Origin: Conchocele bisecta
Taxonomy: Eukaryota; Mollusca; Bivalvia; Lucinida; Thyasiridae
Reading direction: 5' to 3'
Length of the DNA: 64,000 nucleotides
Assembly: GCA_029237695.1 (NCBI GenBank)
Contig: CM055271.1
Span: forward strand, 82,719,488 to 82,783,487
Shown: piece after piece, positions 12,901 through 24,900 of the stretch
How positions within the stretch are numbered: position 1 is the first letter of the stretch
Layout: every line of letters begins with the position of its first letter
Made by a program: the position numbers and the translations under genes
Notes under the pieces: generated by a model
The model's database searches: none
The model's input: only the letters and a program-made list of their open reading frames with translations
What the model was told of the DNA's origin: nothing

Positions 12901-15900
12901 AAATGACCAAGAAACTCATAAAAAATAAGATCACAGGTGTTGTTTTGGTGTCCGGTTTATAGGGGTTCCACGGTAGCCTGAATTTCTCTGTTTGTTCCAG
13001 ATTCTGGCTACTTCAGCGCGGAGTCCTACGACCATTTAATCCCGACGGCGTGGATCCCTTTCCTCGACGCCGTCCCCGAGAATGGGTGCATGCAGGTACC
13101 CTGGTGAAAATGCAAGCCACAGTTAGATAACGGTTCGTCTGCATGAACGAGGAGATAATCCGCGAGCTTTAGCTCGCGGATTATCGCTCGTACATGCGAA
13201 CAAACGTGATCTAAATGTGTTATCATGTCCATACATTGCCCTGCTGTGTAAAATGAAGAAACGAAACTGGACTACATTCAAATAGACATGTTACCGTGAA
13301 GGGACAGGGCAAACAATAATAGAATATTAGTTCGCTGGACAATTAAACATTCACTCCATGAACTATATCTATCACTTGTTAACGAAAGCCCATCGGGAGA
13401 TATACGTGGAACACAGAGTAGTCTGGGGGCCGAGTAGTATATGAATCAAATGATACGAGTTCCCTCTGGGAGCCCCACGCTACGCGCGGTGCCTCCCATC
13501 AGGAACTCGTATCGTTTTTGACTCCCATATACTACTTGGGTTTTTCCCCCCACTGTTCGCACGGTATGGATGAGAAGAGTGGAAACTACTTTTTCAGCAA
13601 CCACGAGACCATATACTTCCTCGACTGGATGAGAAGTTATCAATGATACGAGATGGTGATGTCACCACCTCTGAAACCATGTTAGAGATAAGCCATCCCT
13701 ATGGTATACTCAGTATATACAGCAATCTGCCATACATATCAAGTCACAACCTCTGACGTCGTGTTAGAGATAAGTCATCCATAGGTTATACTCAGTATAA
13801 TACAGCAATCTGTCATATATATCAAGTCACCACCTCTGACGTACTGTTAGAGATAAGTTATCTATAAGTTATACTCAGTATAATACAGCAATCTGTCATA
13901 CATAGAAAGCCTGTCATACATATCAAGTCACCACCTCTAACGTACTGTTAGAGATAAGTTATCCATAAGTTATACTCAGTATAATACAGCAATCTGTCAT
14001 AGATAGCATAATTTACACCCTATTAGAGATAAGAAATCCATTGGTAATACTCATCATAATGCCTACCATAAAGAAAATGAGAGAGCAAGCTAAGAGTTGT
14101 GGAATTTCCCTAAGAGGTTTGAAATTAAAGAAAGTTATAGCAGATAGGATAAGTGACGCGCGAGGGTCGTTCGCGAGGAGAGGCTGCGGCGTGCGGTTTC
14201 GACCGGACGACTGCATGCCGACCCCGAAAAACAATCCGAGAAATTGGAGAACGAGACGACGGCCAGTCTGCGTGCCACTGCTTACGCGCAGCGTCTAAAA
14301 GACGATCTCAGCGCTTGCAGAGAAGCACTCTTCAAGATTGAATACAACAGGAGGAGAAATATCGCCAGAGTTTTGGTGGAGGAGGGTCCCAGGATTCCAA
14401 TAGCAGTCCGTGGATAAACGAGATCGTCAAAGTTGAGAGTTGGATAGCCGATAGAGAGAAAGGTTGAATGGAGATCGACAAAGTCGATAGACCAAACACA
14501 AAATGGACCTTCGTTCATTGGATATCGGTCGAGGTGAAGATGATCATCGATGCCCAACAACTCCTCATGGGAGCGGGAAAACTCCCCGATTTGTTAAGAC
14601 AGAAGAAGGGAATGTATTCCGTCGATACATACGACGACTACTTGTGTCTGTTTAGGTACATAGCCATACACCATGGAGGGAGACCCGACTGCTGTTGTAG
14701 GGAGGCACGAGCTCTGGCTCGCGAATACCTCGGTCACGATAACGGACCGGGTAGTAAGGGAATCCTCTTGGACGATCTTAAGAAGGTCGAAGAGCACTTT
14801 AAGCTGTGCATTCGTGTCTACGAGCCCACCGACGACGCAGTGTGGTACCTCATGAAGTCTCCGGCAAACTACGACGCGGTTGGGGAGAAGACCATGACGG
14901 TAGGAATTTTTGGAGGTCACTCGTTCCTCATCAAGAACCTCCGCAAGATGACGAACGAGTACGGTTGCACCGGATGTCAACAACGTTTCACAAAGTCATG
15001 TAACATGCACAGGCACGCGACCACCTGCATGGGTGGGAAGACCGTGGTGATATGTCTGGGCAAGAAGGTAGACAGACCGCAGTCGGCATATGAGAAGGCG
15101 TTCTACCCCAAGGTGTCAGCGAGTGCGATGTCAATTCAATGGTTGAGTAGAGAAGAGAAGAGGGTGGGAAAGCACATACATCATGCGAGATGCGGTCACG
15201 GGGGCGAGAGGTGGGTGGCCGGCGATCCGGTCGACGGTTACTGTCACGAGACCAAGACCGTGTTTCAGTTTCACGGATGCTACTGGCACGGGTGTCCGAG
15301 ACATTGCAGGAGAGATAACGTTATATTGCTGTACAGGAGGACGAACATCCAAGACGACAATATAAGGAAGGCGGGTTATGAGTTGGTGGTGAAGTGGGAG
15401 TGCGCGTGGTTGAATGAGGGGAATCCCCACGAGCCACCACCGCATGAGGAGGTGACGACTCTGTACCCTCACCAGATAGTCTACGACTTCGAGGCGTATC
15501 TCGACAAGTCGAAACCCACGCGACCCACCAAAGACCTGACCTTCGAGGTCGAGCACGTCCCTATATCGGTGCCGTTGGGGGATACGATGCACGAGGGGAT
15601 CACCCACATCTGCGAACGAGACCCCGCCACTCTGGTCGAGAAGTTCGTGACCGAGCTGCAGAGGAGAGGTAATGCCATCAGGGAGGGGGTTAGGAAGAAG
15701 TATCTGCCGACCGACATAGAGATGCTGTCGAAGCCTCAGCAAGAGAAGATCGTCTCGTGGATCGACCAAGTCCCGGTGGTGGGTTTCAACTGCAGCAGGT
15801 ACGACCCGAACCTCATCAAGCAGTACCTTGTCAAGAAGTTGGCGGCCATAATGAATAAGGTGATGGTCGGAAAGAGGGCCAGCACGACGATGTTTCTGTT

Positions 15901-18900
15901 TACCCCGGAGTTTAGATTTCTCGACATCATCCAGTATCTTTGACCCGGTACCACGTACGATAAGGCGTACGACTGTAAAAGGTAAAGTCCCACTTCCCGT
16001 ACGAGTGGCTGGATAGGGCAGACAAGCTCGACGATCCGGGGCTGCCGGACTATCCAGAGAGGTACTCGAAGTGGAAGGGTGCGTTCCTACTGTCGATGTC
16101 TGAGTGGAAATAGTGCAAGAAGGTCTTCCGAGAAAAGGGGATGAAGACGTTTCAGGAATGGTTGCAACACTACAACTACTTGGACGTCGGACCGTTCCTG
16201 GAGGCCCTGACTAAAATGAAGGAGTTCTACAGGGGAGGGGGGGGGGGGGGGGGGAGTGTGGATATACTCAAGGATGCGGTATCTCTGCCGGTGGTTTCCC
16301 TTCAGTACCTGCTCCGTGGGTCGATCGATGGGGAGGCGGACACGCCCGAGCTGTGGTCGCCGAAGGGTGAGACTTACGCGATGATGAAGGCGGGGTTGGT
16401 TGGCGGTCCGTCCATAGTGTTCTCCAGATACGCCGAGGCTGGCAGGTCGACGATAAGGGGTCAGGTAGGGAGTCGGGAGGAGAAGATGTGCAAGGCGGTG
16501 CTGGGGTACGATGCCAATGCGCTGTACCTGTCTACCCTGTCGAAGTACATGCCGTGCGGGGAGGAGAAGATATGGACGTGTGACGACCCGGAAAGACAGT
16601 CGCATATATACCGTTTCGTGAGGAGGGTTAGGTGCGACGAATGGTTCGAATTTGTAGAGTTGGATATAGAGGTCCCGGAAACGTTGCAAGATAAATTCTC
16701 GAAATTTCGCCGCTGTTCATTAATCGAAGATTAATCGAGAATCAACTAGACCGAGGTTCCACAGCACATGAAGGACTACCTGACCAGGACCGGGAGGACT
16801 AGGGTCGAAGGTCAGAGGAAGCTCGTTGGGGCCCTGTCCGCCAAGAAGATGATCATATACTCCCCGCTGCTAAAGTGATATCTGGAGCACGGTCTGGTCG
16901 TCAAGTCGGTGCATAGGGTGATAGACTACACGCCCGGCAAACCGTTTCAATGGTTCGTGGAAGAGGTCACCGCCGCCAGACGGACGGGAGACGTCGACAA
17001 GAGCAATACGGTGTTGGCGGAGATATTCAAACTGGTTGGCAACGCGTGTTGGGGCAAGCTGATAGAGTACAAGAAAGACACATGAACACCACTTATACGA
17101 AGGATGAGAAGACTGTCGACCGGGCACTGAGGTCGGCGTGGTTCGACGACCTGGAGGAGATTTTTGTTCAATACATCGGAACGAGGGCTGGTCACGATAT
17201 TGACATTGACGAGTTCGATCGCGACGATCACATCGATGATGAAAACATCGATGACGACGACTCCCTTCATAGAGACGCCAGGAACTTCAGCCGGCGAGGA
17301 AATAGGTTGCGCTACCAACACCGTTGCTCTAAGTCGGGAATTACTCGAGTCAGCTGTAAGTGACTACTACAACTATTGGTCAGGAAAAGCTACGGTCCCA
17401 TCTATCGGGCGCGACTACTCCAAGTTCGAACTTCGGTCCGGTAGGTTACGACAAAAAGCATCAAATGTTCCAATCGTCAACATGAGGACTGGAAAAACCT
17501 TATCGCTGAGTACCATTGCCGGAAGCCGGGGCGGTGGCGAAATCATAAGGGACGCACTAGGTTTCGTAGATTGGAAGAGGGGTAAAACAATTATGCCCGC
17601 CCGCGCTGTAGAGACCCTACAGTCTACCGACAAAACGATGGCGAAGACAGCCTCCGCGATAGAAACTGTCGAGCTCAGCGAAGTCCCTCGTGTAGCCACC
17701 GACGCCATTCGCACAATGGAGACCACGTTCAGCGAAGACGAAATACTCAGCACGATGGATGACCCACCGTTGGACCTTCGCGAACTCTGTGGCCTCGATA
17801 AGGCTATGCAAACAGTCCAGGGCGAACTGGTCCTTAACCTCACCGAACTCACGGCGCTGGATGAACATATCGCGCTAGAAGAACGAAAACTGGAGGAAAC
17901 CCGTGACGATAGAGAATCTATCGAGCAGATCACCGAATGCCTGCGGTCGTTGCAGGATGAAAGAGAAGCTCGCTTGGAGGCTGCCTCAACTAACCGTGAG
18001 GCGCTCCGTACCCAAATAAGTCGGATCCGCGAAACAATCTCCAGGGTCCTGCTCGAGGACACGACACTCCGTGAGCGTCTTCGCACTCTGTTCACAGAGC
18101 AGGGAGTCACAATAGTAAGCATCCTCATAGCTCTCGGCATGAGAAAATCCCTCGCCAGTCTCCTGGCTAAAGCAGCCGGAAAGGTGGCTGCCGCTCTGCC
18201 TGGGCTGATTGGGGGTCTCGTTTTATCAAACACGATCGGATGGCTTGCCGAGAATGCTTGGGCTTTAATCGTGGCGAACGCCGGTCTCCTACTATTCGTC
18301 ACCCGAGAGTTCCTAAAACCAAAGCGCAAATAGTCCGACCGCTACGAGAGCGACGACGAGCCCTAATTGTTCAGCCTCGTGGGCTGTGACACTTTCCGCT
18401 GGTGCATCAAGTCCTATTGCAGCGGTTGGAACAACGGTGGAACTTGCTGTGACACTTTGCACTGTTGCGGTTGCGGTTTTATGAAATCGGTTCCATGTGC
18501 GCTTGATGATATCCGCGTTCACGTTCCCATTATGGCCGATCTTTTGTTTGACGGTGGCGATTACAATCTGATTATTGTAACCGTCAACCCGGTCGTCTCG
18601 TAGTATCATATTGCTCAGCGCCATATACAGACGTATTCCAAATACATAGTCTACTGGGGTGCCGGCATACTGCAAAACGTCTTGATACCGCCGGATCGCC
18701 GCCGGGAGGTCCACCTTGACATTGGCCAAGAACTGTTTCTGGGTATCGAACGCCATTCCCGTGCCCAGTATAGCACTGCGCGCTTGCGCCTGTGCACCGA
18801 TGATGGCCCAGACGTATGTGCGAATGGAGCCGTTGAGGCGATGAACCCCGGCCTGTGTGAACCCCAGACCCTTATCTAGCATAAATGTACCCCAAGCGTC

Positions 18901-21900
18901 CTGGACCGCAGCAGCCTGCTGTATGTAATCGACTTGAGATCGTTTCGGAGGTAGCAAATCGCAGGATGAGACGCCGCAGTGCCGAACACCAGACACTTCT
19001 GGCCCGAAGGTCACCGTTGCGGGGTCAAAATTCCCGGTGTTCCGACTGACGATGTGGTCGCCGTCCAAAGTATGCGTCCAAATCCCGTGGCCCCGAATGA
19101 GAACGTCCCCGAGGCCAGTGCTGCTGCGAAATGCTTTCTGGCGCCAGTCCGCGTCTTTCGAGACCCCAAATTCGTTACAAAGTCTTTCGAACACCCTACG
19201 GCCGTATGCGTTGGAAATGGGATTCCAGCCGTGGTCCTGCGGCAGAGTTGTAAACGGTCCTCAAGAAGGGATCCTGCGCGGCGGCCAGATGGTCCTGAGA
19301 GGAAACCCCGCATCCGGCTGTTGCGCACCATACGAAGAAGTTGAGCTGATTCTGCCAAAACTGTATCGGCGTTGCTTTCCATCCGTTCACGGCCTCTATG
19401 GTAGTAATCTTAGGCAGCCTATATTTTTCAAAGATGTCGGGTAAGTTGGTTTGAAAGCCAGCTGTTGAGCCGCGAAATTGGATAGTTGCATCATAATTAA
19501 AGTCAAACGCCTTGTTATCCATGGATATCAAAAATATATTATCATGTTTGCTACGATCACTAATGTTCAAAGGGATGCTTGCTCGCTTCTGAAGCCGATC
19601 GACAACTGCTGCGGGAAACGCCGGGCCGGCCTCAGATCAATCACCTTCACAGGCGGATGGCACAATGTCGAAGTGAACGAAGTGTTCGGCTACGTGAAGG
19701 CCGGTCGCCAAGTCACGTCGGAGCTTGATGGCCGAGCCAGCCTCGCAATATCGAAAGCCGCCGGACGTGCGACCTTTACCGTCGAACCCACCAACCGGGT
19801 AACGGATCACCCCGGCGTTGGCCGTGCGGCTCGGTTTTACAAAAACATACTTCGCCAATAGGGGTTGGTTGGGGCCAGGCGAGTACGTCGGCGACGACCC
19901 GGTGGACTTCGTCTTCACGAAAACTCTCAGGTTGCACCTGGATCAATTGAACACATCGCACAACATGTTAGATGGAGCTCCCAGTACTCTCATTAAGACC
20001 GTGCACGCCAGCGACTGTTTCTATGGGGAGACCCTGACCTTAGACTTCCCAAACCCCGAGATTAAACGTTTGGAATCGGGGCACATCCACGAATTGAAGA
20101 TCTCTATTCTTGATGATAAAGCGGGAGAGTTGAAGAACGATTACACGATTTCGATCGTCTCGAAATAACCGATTAAACATAATATATATATTTCATAAAT
20201 ATCATGAGCATATACGACCCAGGTAGTTCCCGTTCCACAATGAGAAGGCTGGAGAGGAGCGTAGCGCAGGCTCGCAGAGACGCGGCTACGGCGGTTGCAC
20301 ACGTGCAGCGATCGCAAGCTCCAAAGCCCGTCATAACAGTTTGGGCCGAGGAGCTGGGTGGACTGAGCGAAGGTGGTCCACGAATATTCATTTGGTGCCA
20401 ACGCGAGCAACATATATGGGGGATACACCATGACAGCGCCCGGGACGATTCTGCGACGATTCCGGGACGATTCAGGGGCAGGCGTGCTTTGCATGGCGAG
20501 CAGACTCGTGGCCCGCAAACTCGAGGCCAAGAGTCGAAAGCACGATCGAATAGCGGTTCTCGCGAGGTCTAACACAAACAGTATCGACGTTATCGTGTCG
20601 AAAGCGATAGCCGACAACGGACAACGGACAACGATATATCAGATAGCGAGTTCAAACTGGTCGTCGAAGAGGTGGCCATGTATCAGGAGTTAAAGGGCGC
20701 GATCCGGTCCAAGGCCCGACCACAAATTCTCGCGGACGAAGACGTAAAAAAACTCGTCATGGAGAGGAGGGCCGACGAGAGGAAAAATGGAGAGGAGGGC
20801 CGCCTCGGGACGTGATTCGCGTGTTTGTGGCAGAAGGAGATCCCTCCACCATACAGTCCAGCAATTGCGTCGGCGCCGCCATACGGAACATAAAACTTTT
20901 TTGGGTCCCCGTTACACCACCGTGATTATGTCACCCACCGGCCACCATACATATACCGCTATTGATGTGCAATACACTAGCGGGTTATCGTCATATATAT
21001 AGCACGACTCGATACTTTGTCGCATATGGCTTAAAATTAAAACATCCCGGAAGATATATTGTATACACATAGCCTCGATAAGGCGAAATACACTCGGCTA
21101 TAAGTACACATAACCCGTGTAATTGGAACATTGTCGTCTGCTGATAGATTAAAAAGGTGGTCCAATTAGACATGGCCAGCCTATTATTATTTTTTTGGGG
21201 TGCCCGGATATAGGCAAGCAACGGTCGGGTAGGAACACCATTGCTAAGGTATACAACGGCATGACAACGGTGGTCGTATAGGAACGCTGTTTAACATTGA
21301 GAAAATATCGGGCGTGTTTATTCAGTGAGCGCCGTAATCGTATACGCTACGGTCTGGATTACGCTGTAATCGTACTCTGTTAAACTTTATTGGCAAGCGG
21401 TCGGATAGGAACGCCATTGCTAAGGTAAACAACAGTGTGACAACGGTGGTATAAATGACAGACGATAATAAGTTGCTGAAGGTCAATCGATGAGTCCAAA
21501 TATAGGTAGACCAGGTGTATTATCATAGCCTCGTTTTCGTACATAATAACTACATTATAAAGTACACGTGCATGCATCTCAATATATATATATATATCTT
21601 AGGGCGAAAAATAGACATGTAGTGTGACTCAGTGGTATCGAAGCGGGAGAATATCCATACGTTTGCATAACTTTTGTTCATTTTCTCTGGTCGAGAGTTC
21701 GAACGTCACAAAATTAATTACTTTTGTCGATATCAATCTGTTCTTTTTATGACTGCTTGGTGGAGAAGGGAATAAGTGAAACGGCGAGGGTTATCACTCT
21801 TGCTGTATGACCTCATTGTGACATACTCGGCGAGAACATACTCCCAGATTCTCCATGTAGACACATATGAAATGTGCATTTAGTCATTAGTTTTCTTCAA

Positions 21901-24900
21901 AGTGAGACTACCGTTCTACATGTAATCTATCTCATGCTTAATTAATGTAATTTGTAAGAGCAAGACGCATACAAAAGAAATATATAATAAAATATAAACA
22001 AATCAAAATATTATGTGTATGAAAAACTAAGATTAGAACTCACTACCTGCGGAATTTATAACCGTCACTCTAACCCCTCGACTACATCATAAGACTTGAT
22101 GACACATTTCAAAATCAATATTGAATAGGAATATTGGCACGGGTATACTTACCTGTCTCACATATTCTGTGTTTTGTTTATGACCGGTTTGTTTGTAAAC
22201 AAGTAGCAAGTTATCGTCTGCGGACTATTTTATCAAGAGGAAAAACTACATATCAGATCGGTTCTATTTTTCTAACTGACTTTCTGATTTGAATTATTAC
22301 TAAACGATAATAATTGCGAACACGTAATTCCTTGCTAACCAGTCGATGAGTAGCGCGAGTGCCACCGCATGGTGGACATAGCAGTGACTCGGATCTGGTA
22401 ACTACCCCGCAATGCCGACATGGGCGAGGCGAAACGGATCCTCTTCTCATCCATGCCCGGTGATGCTTGCAATACTCATAAATACCGGTACGATGACATC
22501 TCTCGTGACTACCTGTCTTCAACCACGGACAATTAACTGGAACCATTGTGCGATTACATATACCGAGTATAACATAGGGATGGCTTATCTCTAACATGTT
22601 GTCAGAGGTGGTGACATCACCATCTCGTATCATTGATAACTTCTCATCCAGTCGAGGAAGTATATGGTCTCGTGGTTGATGAAAAATATGTTCCACTCTT
22701 CTCATACATACCGTGCGAACAGTGAGGGAAAGCCCAAGTAGTATATGGGAGTCAAACATGATACGAGTTCCTGATGGGAGGCACGGCGCGTAGCGTGGGG
22801 CTCCCAGAGAAAACTCGTATCATTTTGACTCCCATATACTACTGGCCGTTTCACTAAACTTCGTAGGACTAAAATGTTCGTAAGTATAAATTTAGGATCG
22901 TCAGGAAATATAAGTTGATGGATTTACATTTATTGAGCATAGGCTGCATATCCAATAATTGTTTGCAAGAAAACATTGTTAATGTGAAATTTACAGACTA
23001 TCATTTTAAATTTAAATTGATGGATTTACATGGAGATAATCCATGTGCTGAGCTTTAGCGAGCGGATTATCGCTCGTACATAAGGACGAACGTGATCTGA
23101 CTGTGTTATCACATCCTCATGTCCATACATTGCCCATGTGCTGTGTAAAAGCAGAAATAAAACTAATACATGTATCAAAGTAGGAATAATCAAGGTGCAT
23201 GATCACGTGGTTATAACAACAACAGCAGTGGCTGAAAGTGTTGAAATGTTGAAAGTATTGTTTGATATTTTCCGTAATATGAAACGGATTTTGATGAAAT
23301 ATGACGCAGCAAACGCGTCTTCATGAGCTGCATTTGGTGGTCCAGGGACTTTGGCACAGACTTATGTCGTTTTTGCGAAGAATCGATACAAAGACCACAA
23401 AAATGCAGCTTAACAAGACGCGTGTGATGCGCCATATTTCATCAAAATCCGTTACGTAATAAGGACACTATAACAGAATACGTACTTTGAATCAGATGGA
23501 TTCTGGAAATTTCAGTGCGTGTTGTTGTTGTTAGTACCACGTGATCATACACCTTGATAATAATGGGCTTTATTTGTTGAGGGTTACACTGTTAGTTTCA
23601 AGCTAATCTTCTATGAGAATACAACGGTGATGCCCTCCTGCGCCGGCGTAAAATGTTTAACGTCGAAAAATGGGAACGAATTGCTATATCGTGTGAACGA
23701 ATTGTTAATTCGAGGGAACGAATGTTAAATTGAGGGAACGAATTGTCATTTCGTGGGAACAAATTGTTAATTCGAGGGAACGAATGTTAATTCGAGGGAA
23801 CGAATTGTTAAATTGAGGGATCGAATTGTTTACTTCGTGGGAAGGAATTAGTAAAAAAAAATCAATGTCCCCCTGCGTGGCTCAGTAGTTGTAATTTTAA
23901 TCTTTCTGAGTGAATTTGCAAAAGGAGCAAGATCTTCATTTATTGTTTACCATAATTTCTCGACCAATTGAAGCATAGCATTTCGTCTGAATTAATCGCA
24001 TATTGTGACCCTTTCACAAATAAGTATTAACTCACTGTATTCATTAAATGTTTCAATAAGTAAACAATTATATTGAGAACCTTGTTATCTGAAAAATATT
24101 CACGTGACGCATATCCTGTTCAGACTTGTGCGCTTCGATATCAAACCGCCAATAACGTAATAGTATCTCAATTCTAAAGCACGATTATGATCGGGACTAC
24201 ATTAAAATAGACATGTGCATGCGAAGGGGCGGGGCAAACAATAAGATAGTATTAGTTCACATTTTGAATTTAAAAAAAAGTGGCGGGACAATTAAAAATT
24301 CAATACATGAATTATAAATATTACTTATTTGGCGAAAATCCATCGACGGATATACGTGGAACACAGAGTAGTCTGGGCGCCGTTTCACTAAACTTCGTAC
24401 GACTAACATGTTCGTAAGTGCAAATTTAGGATCGTCAGGAAATTTAAATTGATGTATTTACATTTATTGAGCATAGGCTGCATATGCAGCCTATGCTCAA
24501 TAAATGTAAATCCAATAATTGTTCACAAGAAAACATTGTTAACGTGGAATTTACAGACTACATAAGTATTATGAAACGACCCACTGGTAATCTCTGCTCA
24601 CAGATGATGCGGAACGGCCAGAAGAAAGGAAAGTTCCTGAACCACACGTGCTGTACCGGGGACACGTGGTTTATTGATCTCGCAGAGGACGAGATGGAAC
24701 GAGAGATTGGTAACATCGATTGATTGGTCGGTTGGTTGTTTGGGTGGGTGGGTCTTTAATGGTTGGTTGGTTGGTTAGTTAGTAGGTAGGTTCATTGATT
24801 GATATATTAATTTATTGATTAACATAATCAGTGTGTGTTTGGTTGGTTTAATGATTGATTTATGGATGGACGGGTTGATTGCTTGCTTGACTTATTGATT

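Larger units (their letters stand above)
13433..22843. mobile_element. Maverick/Polinton element, 9.41 kb, defective, in PhyH intron 5
   Basis: Both ends carry the same ~290 bp sequence in opposite orientation, starting AG and ending CT, and are flanked by GGCCG on both sides. Inside are a protein-primed family B polymerase remnant, structural-type genes in opposing orientations and AT-rich gene junctions. This is the Polinton plan. The body (about 14.1-20.9 kb) is visibly GC-richer than the host DNA. At 9.4 kb it is about half the usual 15-20 kb. No integrase, packaging ATPase, protease or major capsid gene was recognised, so internal deletions are likely. It cannot be autonomous in this state. 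Confidence 0.95.
23031..24378. repeat. Second copy of the Polinton flank, itself interrupted
   Basis: 23,032-23,150 and 24,184-24,378 together match 13,148-13,432. Between them ~1 kb has been inserted, including the F17 element (23,186-23,563) and a GGAACGAATTG minisatellite. The end 'gtagtctgggcgccg' runs directly into an F2 MITE without a Polinton. Confidence 0.8.

Noticed and set aside
15131..18329. Long minus-strand frames opposite the polymerase and coiled-coil genes (up to 304 codons)
   Set aside because: Antisense shadows of GC-rich coding sequence. The plus strand carries recognisable motifs and the minus frames do not.
21628..21710. Functional tRNA gene
   Set aside because: The acceptor stem can pair but the T-stem cannot, and the distance between boxes is too long. 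Kept only as a tRNA-like relic.
13433..22843. Polinton integrase, packaging ATPase, protease and major capsid genes
   Set aside because: Looked for in all frames by characteristic motifs; nothing supportable was seen, so they are reported as absent rather than guessed.
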